Of a stretch of 64,000 nucleotides of DNA, positions 1-8,770 are shown one piece after another. The position numbers and the translations under genes were made by a program. The notes under the pieces were generated by a model. The model saw only the letters and a program-made list of their open reading frames with translations. It was not told the origin of the DNA and did not search any database. Source of the DNA: an uncultured Collinsella sp. (GTDB lineage: Bacteria; Actinomycetota; Coriobacteriia; Coriobacteriales; Coriobacteriaceae); assembly GCA_900538305.1 (NCBI GenBank), contig UPXY01000001.1, forward strand, positions 186,001-250,000. The letters run 5' to 3'. Every line of letters starts with the position of its first letter. Position 1 is the stretch's first letter.

Positions 1-2
1 AC

Positions 3-989
3 GGCACGAAGATCACCGAGGACACGATCACCGAGCAGATCATGAGCACACGCGAGTCCTATGGTTATACGGACGATGAAAGCTGGGCGGCATATCTCGA
101 GTCTTCTGGCATGACGCCGGAGAGCTACCGCCAGAACATCATCGACAGCTATATCGACGACGTTCTCGTGAGCCAGGCGGAGCGCGATGCGAACATCCAG
201 GTGAGCGACGAAGAGGTCGAAGAGGCCTGGCAGGAGGCCGTTGCAAGCTACAGTTCGGAGGACGAGTTCGTGGCGCTGCTCGAGCAAATTGGCTACACCG
301 AGGAGAGCTACAAGGAATCCATTCGCCAGAGCTTGGAATCCGAGAAGTTCCGTGACGAGGTGGCTCCGGCGGAGGAGCCCACGGACGACGAGATCATCGC
401 CTATGCAAACGAGAATCTGAGCGCGTATAACGACGCGCGCCGTTCGTCGCACATTCTCATCAAGGTTGCAGAGGATGCCGATGATGCGACGCGCGAGGAG
501 GCCAAGGCGAAGGCGCAGGATATCCTCGATAGGATCAACGCCGGCGAGATCACGTTCGAGGATGCCGCAAAGGAGTACTCCGAGGATTCCTCGGCGGCCG
601 ACGGCGGCGATGTGGGCTGGGACAAGCTCACGACCTTCGTCGACCCCTACCAGCAGGCGCTTTCCGCCCTCGATACGGATCAGGTGAGCGGTGTCGTGGA
701 GAGCGACTACGGCTACCACATCATCAAGTGCACCGGCCACTTCTACGTGGATGGATCGGTGAGCTCGATCGACCAGATTCCCGAGGATCTGCGCGAGACC
801 TTCGTCGAGAGCATCAGTAACACGAACCAGGATACGGCGTATCAGGAGTGGCTCGAGAACCTGCGCGACGAGGCGGATATCCAGATCAACGAGATGCCCG
901 CAGACGTGCCGTATAACGTGAGCACGACTACCACGAGCGACGAGGCCGGCGATACCGAGAGCGACGAAGGCGATGCCGCAGCTGAATAG
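3..989 (+). CDS. Parvulin-type peptidyl-prolyl isomerase, 5'-partial
   Basis: The reading frame is open to the left edge, so the start codon and any lipoprotein signal lie outside the window. The visible part has a SurA/PrsA-like helical N-terminal region rich in Glu and Asp. A PpiC rotamase domain follows, beginning at ARRSSHILIKV and including the family hallmarks GGDVGW and the YGYHIIK strand. Enzymes of this family catalyse cis-trans isomerisation of prolyl bonds and help exported proteins fold outside the membrane. The tail is acidic and low in complexity (TTTTSDEAGDTESDEGDAAAE). The family is clear; the surface location is inferred from relatives. Confidence 0.85.
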   Translation, partial: GTKITEDTITEQIMSTRESYGYTDDESWAAYLESSGMTPESYRQNIIDSYIDDVLVSQAERDANIQVSDEEVEEAWQEAVASYSSEDEFVALLEQIGYTEESYKESIRQSLESEKFRDEVAPAEEPTDDEIIAYANENLSAYNDARRSSHILIKVAEDADDATREEAKAKAQDILDRINAGEITFEDAAKEYSEDSSAADGGDVGWDKLTTFVDPYQQALSALDTDQVSGVVESDYGYHIIKCTGHFYVDGSVSSIDQIPEDLRETFVESISNTNQDTAYQEWLENLRDEADIQINEMPADVPYNVSTTTTSDEAGDTESDEGDAAAE

Positions 990-1063
990 CCCGAGATGAC
1001 AACCGGGTGCCCGCCGCCAAGATATCACGAGGTGGGGCGGGGCATAGAGACAGGGAGATTGCT

Positions 1064-1507
1064 ATGACGAACGAAGAGCTGCACAACCAGATGGTCGCCG
1101 CCATGAAGGCGAAAGACAAGGTGCGTCTTTCCATCATTCGCCAGGTGATGGCCGAGGTGAAGAACGTCGAGGTGAACGAGCGCCGCGACGCCACCGAGGA
1201 AGATGTGAACAGCATGATCAAGCGCCTCATCAAGCAGACGAACGAGACGCTCGAGATGTCGCGCAAGGCCGGAAACAACCAAGAGCGCACCGACACGCTC
1301 GCCGAGCAGGTCGAGATTCTAGAAAGCCTGCTGCCGGCGCAGCTTTCGGGCGAGGCGCTCGTGGAGCTCATCGAACAGACCATCGCAGAGGTTGGTGCCG
1401 CCACGCGCAAGGACATGGGCAAGGTCATGGGCGCGCTCAACAAGGCCACGGGCGGGAACTTCGACAAGGCGGCAGCCGCGAAGGAAGTTGGCAGCCGCCT
1501 GGCGTAG
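1064..1507 (+). CDS. GatB/YqeY domain protein
   Basis: A 147-residue protein, the usual length for the YqeY family, which shares the tRNA-binding tail domain of GatB. It starts MTNEELHNQMVAAMKAKDK. The ATG at 1064 is chosen because a gggag ribosome site lies just upstream; an in-frame start at 1007 would add 19 unlikely residues. Family marks are the RLSIIRQVMAEVKN helix, the EQVEILESLLPAQLS stretch and the GKVMGALNKATGGNFDKAAA tail. Its role is not settled in any organism, but a link to tRNA-dependent amidation is often assumed. It lies 74 bases after the foldase gene. Confidence 0.85.
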   Translation: MTNEELHNQMVAAMKAKDKVRLSIIRQVMAEVKNVEVNERRDATEEDVNSMIKRLIKQTNETLEMSRKAGNNQERTDTLAEQVEILESLLPAQLSGEALVELIEQTIAEVGAATRKDMGKVMGALNKATGGNFDKAAAAKEVGSRLA

Positions 1508-1977
1508 GCCTGTGCGCCGTCTTTGCTGCGCGCAGCGCGCGTTCAACCGATAGCGCCCTGCGGCGCCAACGCCTTACGCCGTTTTCCATGGCGCAAGCGG
1601 CACGCCCTCGACGAGGACTGGGGCGACTGGGGCAACGCCTTGCGCCGTTTTCCGTGGCGAAAACGGGAGCGGTGGCGAAAAAGTCGACGTCGCGAACGAG
1701 GGCGATTCTTGAGCGCTGCCGCCGGTTCGCGAGGTCGCTCCACGCCAAGTAAGCTGCGCGCATTGCATGAAAATGGCTAAATAGAGCAGTTTTGGGTATA
1801 CTGCTTCAAACTGTTCGCAGATGTACGGTTTGTTAGCACTCGGTTTCGCGTGTATTGCAGGAAGCGAATGAGCGCCTACCGTGCATTCGGGATTCGTACA
1901 ATAGTGCGCACACAATCGCATCGCACGCTCGAGCGCCCGCGCGCTCTGGATACGCATACGAAGGAGGGATTTCGCCC
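1508..1977. repeat. Gene-free spacer with a 34-bp duplicated hairpin unit
   Basis: There is no convincing gene in these 470 bases. A 34-bp unit beginning CAACGCCTT and ending in AAGCGG or AAACGG occurs at 1567-1600 and again at 1633-1666 (66-bp spacing). The second copy can fold through CCGTTTTC and GAAAACGG. The last 200 bases are more AT-rich and presumably hold the promoter and leader of the amino-acid ABC operon; TATACT at 1797 and TACAAT at 1897 are possible -10 boxes, but neither has a good -35 box. Confidence 0.5.
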
Positions 1978-2709
1978 ATGGCAGATATGATCGAGATCCG
2001 CAATCTGAACAAGTACTTCGGCGACCTGCACGTATTGAAGGACATCAACCTCACCGTCAAGGCCGGAGAAAAGCTCGTGATTATCGGGCCGTCCGGTTCG
2101 GGCAAATCCACGCTCATTCGCTGTGTCGACTGGCTCGAGGAACCCACCAGCGGCGAGGTGATCATTGACGGTACGCTCGTCACGAAAAAGAACCACCTCG
2201 AGATGGCGCGCAAGTACAGCTCCATGGTGTTCCAGCAGTTCAACCTGTATCCAAACATGACGGTGCTCGGCAACCTCACGCTCGCCCCCATCAAGCTGCA
2301 GAAGAAGAGCAAGGAGGAGGCGAACGCCGCCGCCATGGCCGCGCTCAAGCGCGTCGGCCTGGAGCAGAAGGCGGGCGAGTATCCGCAAAACCTCTCCGGC
2401 GGCCAGCAGCAGCGCGTGGCCATCGCGCGTGCGATGTGCACCAAGCAGCCGATCATTCTCTTCGATGAGCCCACCTCGGCGCTCGACCCCGAGATGATCC
2501 AGGAAGTGCTCGACGTCATGATCGAGCTCGCGCACGAGAACATCACCATGATCTGCGTGACGCACGAGATGAACTTCGCCAAGCAGGTGGCCGACCGCGT
2601 GATCTTCATGGACGACGGCCAGATCCTCGAAGAGGGCACGCCCGAGCACTTCTTCACCAACCCGCAGAACCCGCGCTGCAAGGACTTCCTCAACAAGATC
2701 CTTCACTAG
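1978..2709 (+). CDS. glnQ: Polar amino-acid ABC transporter ATPase
   Basis: A 243-residue ATP-binding subunit of the GlnQ/ArtP class that powers amino-acid import. It has Walker A GPSGSGKST (near residue 37), the Q-loop in VFQQFNLYP, signature LSGGQQQR, Walker B IILFDEPTSALDP and the switch histidine in CVTHEM. The start ATG at 1978 has an aaggaggg site about 10 bases upstream; the longer frame from 1855 has none. It is the first gene of an importer with the receptor at 2829 and permeases at 3838 and 4591. The ATPase-first order is common in this family. The substrate (Glu/Gln/Asp or similar) cannot be fixed from the sequence. Confidence 0.93.
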   Translation: MADMIEIRNLNKYFGDLHVLKDINLTVKAGEKLVIIGPSGSGKSTLIRCVDWLEEPTSGEVIIDGTLVTKKNHLEMARKYSSMVFQQFNLYPNMTVLGNLTLAPIKLQKKSKEEANAAAMAALKRVGLEQKAGEYPQNLSGGQQQRVAIARAMCTKQPIILFDEPTSALDPEMIQEVLDVMIELAHENITMICVTHEMNFAKQVADRVIFMDDGQILEEGTPEHFFTNPQNPRCKDFLNKILH

Positions 2710-2828
2710 CGCGTACAGGCAACAATCGTCCGGCTCGCGCGAAAGATACGGCGCGCGACCGGTGGTGATAGTTCAGAAGGCTCCGTCTCACGCCTTACGG
2801 TACCTAAGATTCGAAAGGGGTAACTATC

Positions 2829-3686
2829 ATGTCCATCACTCGTCGTAACTTCATCAAGGTTTCCGGTGCTTCCGCGGCCGTGCTCGGCCTCGGCCTCGTG
2901 GGCTGCAGCGGCGGCTCGAACGGATCGGGCTCGGGCGACGCGGCATCCAAGCTCCAGACCATCAAAGACCGTGGCGTCCTCAACTGCGGCGTGAAGGCCG
3001 ACGTGCTCGGCTATGGGTATCTCAATACCGAGACGAACGAGTACGAGGGCCTCGAGATCGATCTGTGCTACCAGATTGCGGCCGCAGTCTTCGAGGTCGA
3101 GTACGAGGAGGCGAAGGAGCAGGATATCTGCGCCTTTACCACGGTGACGCCTTCTACGCGCGGCACGCTCATCGATTCCGGCCAGCTCGACATCGTGGCT
3201 GCTACCTACACCATCACTCCCGAGCGCGAAGAGGACTGGGACTTCTCTACGCCCTATCGCACCGACTCCGTGGGCATTATGGTGCGCGCCGCCGACGGCA
3301 TGACCTCCATGGAAGACCTTGACGGCAAGGTCATCGGTGTCTCCACCGGCTCCACCACGCAGGGTCTCGTTGAGCAGATGATCCAGGACGAGGGCTTCAG
3401 CTGCACGCCCTCCTTCCAGGAGTATCCCGACTACCAGACCATCAAGCAGGCGCTTTCCACCGGCAACGTGGACGCCTTCGCCATGGACCGCTCGACGCTC
3501 AACACCTATATGGACGATACCGTTGAGCTGCTGCAGCCCGAGATCGAGTTCGGCACCCAGGACTACGGCGTGGCGACCGAGAAGGGCTGCGACCTCTCGC
3601 AGGTTGTCGATGATACCGTGAACGAGCTCCTCGAGAACGGTTGGATGGAAGAAGAGATCACCACGTGGCTTGGTGAGAGCGCCTAA
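2829..3686 (+). CDS. Amino-acid ABC transporter substrate-binding lipoprotein
   Basis: A 285-residue family 3 extracellular solute receptor. The N-terminus carries a twin-arginine motif (TRRNFIKVSG) followed by a hydrophobic run and the lipobox LVGC, so it looks like a Tat-exported lipoprotein anchored at Cys 26 or so. The mature part shows the usual features of amino-acid receptors: KDRGVLNCGVKAD, the EGLEIDLCYQIA strand, TITPEREEDWDFSTPY and IGVSTGSTTQ. A gaaagggg site precedes the ATG. It sits between the ATPase and the two permeases. Tat rather than Sec export is unusual for this family and suggests folding before export. Confidence 0.92.
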   Translation: MSITRRNFIKVSGASAAVLGLGLVGCSGGSNGSGSGDAASKLQTIKDRGVLNCGVKADVLGYGYLNTETNEYEGLEIDLCYQIAAAVFEVEYEEAKEQDICAFTTVTPSTRGTLIDSGQLDIVAATYTITPEREEDWDFSTPYRTDSVGIMVRAADGMTSMEDLDGKVIGVSTGSTTQGLVEQMIQDEGFSCTPSFQEYPDYQTIKQALSTGNVDAFAMDRSTLNTYMDDTVELLQPEIEFGTQDYGVATEKGCDLSQVVDDTVNELLENGWMEEEITTWLGESA

Positions 3687-3837
3687 TCAGCGCTCATAAA
3701 TCGCGCTGCGCGGACGCGGCGGGGCCATGCCCCATGCGTCCGTGCAGCGCTTTGCGTGCAGGATGCATGTCCTGCAGAGACCCGCCGCTTCAACGTAGGT
3801 GCCGATGCGAGCGGGCTGTTGGCACGAAAGGACTGAC

Positions 3838-4587
3838 ATGCTCGAGAGTATCCTCGACCCCAGGCGCTGGCAGATTACCCTTGCCTCGATGGACTCGTTT
3901 TGGGACGGGTTCTTCGTAACGTTGCAGGTGGTTGTTGCCGGCTTGGTGCTGGCGCTTGCGCTCGGCACCGTGCTGGGCATCTTCTCGACCACGCGTTCGC
4001 GCATCTTGCGCGCGATCAGCCGTGTGTACGTCGAGTTCTATCAGAATACGCCCCTACCGGTACAGGTCATCTTCATGTACATGGTGGGGCCGCAGGCGCT
4101 TCAGATGATCCTGCACACGCCGAGCCCGGTGCGCATCACGCCGTTTGTCCTGGGTTTCGTGGGTGTGGGCCTTTATCATGCGGCATACGTTTCCGAGGTT
4201 ATCCGCACTGGTATCGAGAGCGTGCCGCGCGGCCAGATGGAAGCGGCGCTCTCCCAGGGGTTCAGCCGTCTGCAGGCGTATATCTACATCATCTTGCCGC
4301 AGACCTTCAAGGTGATCCTGCCTCCGCTTTGCAATCAGGCGCTCAACTTGGTGAAGAATAGCTCCGTGCTCGCGATGGTGGCCGGCGGGGACCTCATGTA
4401 CTATTCCAACAGCTTTGTGGGCACCTACGGTTACCTGCAGGGATACATTCTTGCCTGCGCGATGTACTTCATCATCTGCTTCCCGTTGTCGCTGCTCGTG
4501 CAGTGGCTCGAGAAGCGCAGCACGCGTCGACCCAAGGCCAAGGTCATTCCGGGCATCACGCCCGTCGAGCCCGCGAAGGAGGCGTAA
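3838..4587 (+). CDS. Amino-acid ABC transporter permease
   Basis: A 249-residue HisM-class permease with several membrane spans and the EAA-loop signature ESVPRGQMEAALSQGFSRLQ about 60 residues before the end of the core. ATG 3838 is preferred over an upstream in-frame ATG at 3799 because a gaaagga site precedes it. The 4-base gap to the second permease shows translational coupling. Together the two permeases probably form a heterodimeric channel served by the receptor at 2829 and the ATPase at 1978. Confidence 0.92.
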   Translation: MLESILDPRRWQITLASMDSFWDGFFVTLQVVVAGLVLALALGTVLGIFSTTRSRILRAISRVYVEFYQNTPLPVQVIFMYMVGPQALQMILHTPSPVRITPFVLGFVGVGLYHAAYVSEVIRTGIESVPRGQMEAALSQGFSRLQAYIYIILPQTFKVILPPLCNQALNLVKNSSVLAMVAGGDLMYYSNSFVGTYGYLQGYILACAMYFIICFPLSLLVQWLEKRSTRRPKAKVIPGITPVEPAKEA

Positions 4588-4590
4588 GGC

Positions 4591-5238
4591 ATGGAAATCT
4601 TCAATCAGACCAACCTCCTGTTCATCCTGCGCGGCTTTGTGACGACGATTCAGATTTCGGTGCTCGCCATCATCTTCTCGGTGATCTTCGGCACCATCCT
4701 TGCCATGGTCAAGCAGTATTGTCGTGGCAAGCTGAGTCCGCTGCGCTGGCTCGTGACAGCTTACATCGAGCTCTTCCGCTGCACGCCGAATCTCTTGTGG
4801 ATCCTCTTCATCTACTTCACCATGCGCGCGTCGAACTTCGTGGTCTCGGTGGTCGCCTTTACGGTATTCACATCTGCAGTGGTGGCCGAGATCGTGCGCG
4901 GTGGCTTCAACTCCATCCCTAAGAGCCAGTTCGAAGCTGCGCAGAGCCAGGGTTTCGGGTTCTTCCAGAGCATGCGGCTCATCATCTTGCCGCAGACCTT
5001 CAAAACCATCATCCCGGCGCTCTTCAGCCAGTGCACGACGGTAATCAAGGACTCGTCGTACCTCGCACAGATCAGCGTGGCGGAGCTGCTGTTCAATGCG
5101 CGTGTGGTGATGGCCTCTACCTCGAATGTTGTGGCGATGCTGCTCATGTACGGCCTCGTCTTCTTGCTATACTTCGTGTTGAATTTCGGCATCTCGCTCA
5201 TCGTGCGTGCGTACCAGCGCCGCAGGGTGGCAGCGTAA
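4591..5238 (+). CDS. Amino-acid ABC transporter permease, second subunit
   Basis: A 215-residue HisM/GlnP-type permease, starting MEIFNQTNLLF with four to five predicted spans and the EAA loop NSIPKSQFEAAQSQGFGFFQ. It pairs with the previous permease, as is usual for polar amino-acid importers with two channel genes. The start follows the previous stop by only a few bases, and a gaaggagg site lies inside the end of that gene. The C-terminus ends in the short basic tail RAYQRRRVAA on the cytoplasmic side. Confidence 0.92.
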   Translation: MEIFNQTNLLFILRGFVTTIQISVLAIIFSVIFGTILAMVKQYCRGKLSPLRWLVTAYIELFRCTPNLLWILFIYFTMRASNFVVSVVAFTVFTSAVVAEIVRGGFNSIPKSQFEAAQSQGFGFFQSMRLIILPQTFKTIIPALFSQCTTVIKDSSYLAQISVAELLFNARVVMASTSNVVAMLLMYGLVFLLYFVLNFGISLIVRAYQRRRVAA

Positions 5239-5302
5239 GGCTGGTCGGTCGCTTGTTGGTAATCCCGGTGCACAGGTCGCACGGGTGAGGGGAGTGCAGC
5301 TC

Positions 5303-6010
5303 ATGCCTAAGAAGGATAAAGAGAAGGCCGACGTCTCGAAGCTCATGGCTCGCGACATGTATGCCAACGATGCTCTGGGCGCCCCGACCGAGGATGTCGA
5401 TCCCGACGCCCCGGTGGTGATTTCGATCGCGCGCCAGTACGGCACGGACGCGCACGAGATCGGTATCGCGCTGCAGGAGCGCCTGGGGATTCCGCTCTAC
5501 GATAACGAGCTGCTCATTCGCGCCGCGAAGCGCGCCGATACTGTGGTGGAGAAGGTCGCGCCCTACGACGAGGTCGTCGCCGCCGAGATGATGGCGTTCC
5601 TACCGGATCGCTTCGACGCGCGCACCGTAGCGGACAAGCTCTTCGAGAACCTGCGCCAGGTAATTCTCGACGTGGGGTCGAGCGAGTCGTGCATCATTAT
5701 CGGACGCCTTTCCGACTACATCCTGCGCGACAACCCGAACCTCATCAGCGTGTATATCACCGCGCCGCTCGAGGAGCGTGTAGAGATCGTCATGAAGCGC
5801 CGCGGGCTTTCCGAGCGCAAGGCACTCAAGCGCATCAAGCATATGCAGCGCAACCGCGAGCTGTTCTACAAGCGCTACTCCGCCGGCAAGACGAAGCTGC
5901 GCCTGGACAAGGATATCACGCTCAACCGTGCGCTCTTCGGTGTCGAAGGGTGCTGCGAGATCATCGCGCGCGCCTACGAGATCAAGATGAGGGAACTCGG
6001 CCGCCTCTAG
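5303..6010 (+). CDS. Cytidylate kinase-like family protein
   Basis: A 235-residue protein with a basic N-terminal extension (MPKKDKEKADVSKL) followed by a P-loop kinase-like fold: VVISIARQYGTDAHEIGIALQERLGIPLYDNELL. This matches the cytidylate kinase-like family (Cmk2-type, PF13189), not the classical Cmk with GPAGAGKST; the loop glycines are replaced by RQYGTDAHEIG. Later parts include IIIGRLSDYIL and the lid-like VEIVMKRRGLSERKALKRIKHM. ATG 5303 has a gagggga site. The true phosphate acceptor in this family is not established. It follows the importer with a 64-base gap and may be cotranscribed. Confidence 0.8.
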   Translation: MPKKDKEKADVSKLMARDMYANDALGAPTEDVDPDAPVVISIARQYGTDAHEIGIALQERLGIPLYDNELLIRAAKRADTVVEKVAPYDEVVAAEMMAFLPDRFDARTVADKLFENLRQVILDVGSSESCIIIGRLSDYILRDNPNLISVYITAPLEERVEIVMKRRGLSERKALKRIKHMQRNRELFYKRYSAGKTKLRLDKDITLNRALFGVEGCCEIIARAYEIKMRELGRL

Positions 6011-6082
6011 CGCCATGAGCTGCCCAAAACGTCTGAGAAGTGTTGCGCGATACTTGATTTATACATATCTGCAAAATTTCTC

Positions 6083-6111
6083 TTGCGCGCGGTGCATGCT
6101 CTTGGTACACT
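6083..6111 (+). promoter_or_regulatory. Probable tRNA-Asp promoter
   Basis: TTGCGC at 6083-6088 and TACACT at 6106-6111 are separated by exactly 17 bases, and the tRNA begins 21 bases after the -10 box. This is a good sigma-70-type arrangement. Confidence 0.6.
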
Positions 6112-6132
6112 TGCTACCGCAGCATTTGCTGA

Positions 6133-6210
<78 letters not shown>

Positions 6211-6221
6211 TTGCTTGTAAG

Positions 6222-6245
6222 AGCCCCGCCACGAGCGGGGCTTTT
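6222..6245 (+). terminator. Rho-independent terminator of tRNA-Asp
   Basis: AGCCCCGC (6222-6229) pairs perfectly with GCGGGGCT (6235-6242) over a 5-base loop and is followed by TTTT. Confidence 0.85.
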
Positions 6246-6445
6246 GCTTAAGCAGCACTTTGGCGACACTTTGGGAACGGGTTCAAAAGTGTCGCGTCCG
6301 TCGCTAAGGCGTCAACATGGTGCCGTTGCCAGGGTTTCTGGGTAGACTAGGATACGATCCTCAAGATACTTTTATAGGCGCAACCGGTTTGCCGTGATGT
6401 ATAGATAGGCTGTCCACCAAAGCCCGAGACGATAGAGGTGAAGCC

Positions 6446-6937
6446 ATGGACATTTCAAGAAAGACCGATTATGCCCTGCGTATCCTCTCGATGCTCGTGG
6501 AGAGCGGTGACGAATTGCTTTCGGTTCGCGTTGCGGCTGAGCAGGTCGACGTGCCGTATTCGTTTGCCAGATCCATTCAGCACGGACTTGTTCAGGCGGG
6601 CATTATTGAGAGCCTGCGTGGCGTGCGCGGCGGCATGCGCCTCAAGGCCGATCCTGAAGAGCTGACCATCTACGATATCGTTCGAGCCGTGCAGGGGCCG
6701 TTCGTCATCAACGAATGCACTGCGGCGGGCAGCGAGTGCCCGCGGATGGAAACCTGCTGCTTCCATCCGCTTTGGATGGGGGTCGAGGCGCTCCTGAACG
6801 ATTATCTGAGCTCTGTTACCTTGGCAGATGTGGTGGAAGGGCGTAGATTCCCCGCGGTCGACGCGAAGTTCGCAGATCGCGGCGCGTTCGCTGAGTATGC
6901 GCATTGTGCCGCGCTTAAGAACGTGGAACAGGCGTGA
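6446..6937 (+). CDS. Rrf2-family transcriptional regulator, probable Fe-S sensor
   Basis: A 163-residue protein with the Rrf2 winged-helix start MDISRKTDYALRIL and the wing segment LRGVRGGMRL. A cysteine cluster near residues 90-107 reads C-x6-C-x5-C-C-x-H (ECTAAGSEC...TCCFH). In IscR, NsrR and RsrR this region holds an iron-sulphur cluster that senses oxidants, NO or cluster status. Its stop overlaps the GTG start of the mutY-like gene by 4 bases (GTGA), so the two are translationally coupled. That pairing suggests, but does not prove, redox control of base-excision repair. Confidence 0.85.
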   Translation: MDISRKTDYALRILSMLVESGDELLSVRVAAEQVDVPYSFARSIQHGLVQAGIIESLRGVRGGMRLKADPEELTIYDIVRAVQGPFVINECTAAGSECPRMETCCFHPLWMGVEALLNDYLSSVTLADVVEGRRFPAVDAKFADRGAFAEYAHCAALKNVEQA

Positions 6938-7974
6938 CGAGTACGTTCGGCAAGTCGGGCGACGCTGGCAAGCGCGCAGACGAGGCATCTGGGGAATCGC
7001 AGGCGAATGCACGGGCATGTGCGTCCGTGCCCGCCGGCATGGACGGCTTTCGGGAGCTGGTGCGTTCCGAGGGTGCGCGCCTGTATCGCGACCTGCCATG
7101 GCGGCGCACGCGCGACCCGTATATCGTGTGGCTTTCTGAGGTCATGTTGCAGCAGACGCAGGTAGCGCGCGTCGAGACGCGTATGCCGGCGTGGCTCGAG
7201 CGGTTTCCGAACATCGAGGCTCTAGCCGAGGCGCCGACGGCGGATGTGCTCGCGGCCTGGCAGGGCATGGGATACAACCGTCGCGCGTTGGCGTTGCAGC
7301 GCGCCGCGCGCGAGATCGTCGAACAGCACGGCGGGGTGTTTCCTCGAGAGGCGCGTGCGCTCGAGGCGCTGCCCGGCATCGGTCCCGCCACGGCGCAGGG
7401 CATCCGCTCGTTCGCGTTCGATCTGCCTGGCGTGTATCTCGAGACCAACGTGCGGACGGTCTTCCTACATCATTTCTTCCCCGACGTTCCCGGTGTCCCA
7501 GACCGGGAGCTTGTGCCGCTCGTGCGTGCTGCGTGCCCGGCCGCGCGCGCGGCGGGCGAGGCTGACGGGGAGTGCATGGAGGGGCATGCGATGCCGTTTG
7601 ACGCCGAGGATACCCCGCGCTCGTGGTATTACGCGCTGCTGGACTACGGTGCGCACCTGAAGAAAGAGGTGCCGAACCCCTCGCGCCGTTCTGCAACGTA
7701 TGCGCGCCAGTCGCGTTTCGAGGGCTCGCGGAGGCAGAAGCGTGCCGAGGTGGTGCGCATTCTGCTTGACGCAAAGGCGGTGGGTGAAGATGACATGGGC
7801 ACCGCTGCGGTGCATGCGGCGCTCGATACCGTTGAGCGTGCGGCGGGAAGACCGATGGTCGACGAGGCGCTTGTCGCAAGCATCTTGCACGATCTTGAAC
7901 GCGAGGGATTCTGCACGCGTAGCTGCTGTGCGGACGAAGGCGCCGGTAACGAGGACTGCTGGGCGATTGCCTAA
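6934..7974 (+). CDS. mutY: MutY-like A/G-specific adenine glycosylase lacking the Fe-S cluster
   Basis: A HhH-GPD DNA glycosylase expected to remove adenine mispaired with 8-oxoguanine. The MutY core is clear: LPWRRTRDPYIVWLSEVMLQQTQV with the catalytic Glu at residue 69, and the hairpin-helix-hairpin LEALPGIGPATAQGI. Two departures are visible. The conserved Asp of the LDGNVKRV segment is Glu170 in YLETNVRTV, and the four-cysteine Fe-S loop is absent, replaced by EVPNPSRRSATYARQSRFEG. No NUDIX-like recognition domain follows. A tail cluster FCTRSCC has no known counterpart. Translation may start at GTG 6934 (overlap with the Rrf2 gene) or ATG 7039. Confidence 0.8.
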   Translation: MTSTFGKSGDAGKRADEASGESQANARACASVPAGMDGFRELVRSEGARLYRDLPWRRTRDPYIVWLSEVMLQQTQVARVETRMPAWLERFPNIEALAEAPTADVLAAWQGMGYNRRALALQRAAREIVEQHGGVFPREARALEALPGIGPATAQGIRSFAFDLPGVYLETNVRTVFLHHFFPDVPGVPDRELVPLVRAACPAARAAGEADGECMEGHAMPFDAEDTPRSWYYALLDYGAHLKKEVPNPSRRSATYARQSRFEGSRRQKRAEVVRILLDAKAVGEDDMGTAAVHAALDTVERAAGRPMVDEALVASILHDLEREGFCTRSCCADEGAGNEDCWAIA

Positions 7975-8062
7975 TGGAGCGCCGGGCACCGTGAGCAGAT
8001 CGGCGTACGGCGTTTAATGTGGGCGTGTCTTGGTGTGCGGCACTGAGTGATGGGGTTCTTCT

Positions 8063-8089
8063 CCTTATTAGAAATTATTCCTAATAAGG
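8063..8089. promoter_or_regulatory. 27-bp near-perfect palindromic operator upstream of rubrerythrin
   Basis: CCTTATTAG (8063-8071) and CTAATAAGG (8081-8089) are perfect inverted arms. The 9 bases between them are themselves nearly palindromic, so 12 of 13 base pairs match around 8076. The AT-rich 7-1-7 core TAGAAAT-T-ATTCCTA resembles Fur/PerR-type boxes. It lies directly upstream of the rubrerythrin promoter. Confidence 0.7.
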
Positions 8090-8090
8090 A

Positions 8091-8119
8091 TGGTTACTGT
8101 TTCACGGGCTGGGTATAAT
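8091..8119 (+). promoter_or_regulatory. Rubrerythrin promoter
   Basis: A consensus -10 box TATAAT lies at 8114-8119. The matching -35 position (8091-8096, TGGTTA) is weak and touches the operator palindrome, as expected for a regulated promoter. Confidence 0.6.
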
Positions 8120-8184
8120 CGACATACAGGTGCCGAGGGCGCCAGTCAACCCGTGTCATTCGCACGAAGAGAAGGGATACGACC

Positions 8185-8724
8185 ATGGATTTCGAGAACT
8201 CCCAGACTAAGAAGAACCTTGAGACCGCGTTTGCCGGCGAGTCGCAGGCGCACACCAAGTATCGTTACTATGCGTCGAAGGCCAAGAAGGACGGCTACGT
8301 TCAGATTTCCAACATCTTCATGGAGACCGCGCTCAACGAGTCCGAGCATGCCAAGCTCTGGTTCAAGTACCTGCATGACGGCGCGGTGCCCGATACCCTG
8401 ACCAACTTGAAGGATGCCGCCGCGGGCGAGAACTACGAGTGGACCACCATGTACGACGAGTTCGCCAAGACCGCCGAGGAGGAGGGCTTCAAGGAGATCG
8501 CGGCTAAGTTCCGCGGCGTGGGCGCTGTTGAGAAGGCTCACGAGGAGCGCTATCTCAAGCTCGCCGAGCGCGTCGAGAAGGGCGAGGTCTTCACTCGCGA
8601 GGGCGTGAAGGTTTGGAAGTGCGGCAACTGCGGCCACCTGCACGTGGGTCCCACTGCGCCGGAGCTCTGCCCCGTCTGCAACCATCCGCAGAGCTACTTC
8701 GAGGAGCATGTCGTCAACTATTAA
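8185..8724 (+). CDS. rbr: Rubrerythrin
   Basis: A 179-residue non-haem diiron peroxidase that reduces hydrogen peroxide in anaerobes. The N-terminal ferritin-like four-helix domain carries the iron-ligand helices (FAGESQAHTKYRYYA, LNESEHAKLWFKYL, GAVEKAHEERYLKL). The C-terminal rubredoxin domain has two knuckles, CGNCGH and CPVCNHP, in KCGNCGH...LCPVCNHPQSYFEEHVVNY. The gene has its own operator, promoter and terminator and is monocistronic. The palindrome upstream points to peroxide or metal control. Confidence 0.96.
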   Translation: MDFENSQTKKNLETAFAGESQAHTKYRYYASKAKKDGYVQISNIFMETALNESEHAKLWFKYLHDGAVPDTLTNLKDAAAGENYEWTTMYDEFAKTAEEEGFKEIAAKFRGVGAVEKAHEERYLKLAERVEKGEVFTREGVKVWKCGNCGHLHVGPTAPELCPVCNHPQSYFEEHVVNY

Positions 8725-8770
8725 GCACTGACGCGTCGCCCCTAGGGGGCTGGCGAAGCGCGATGTTGAG

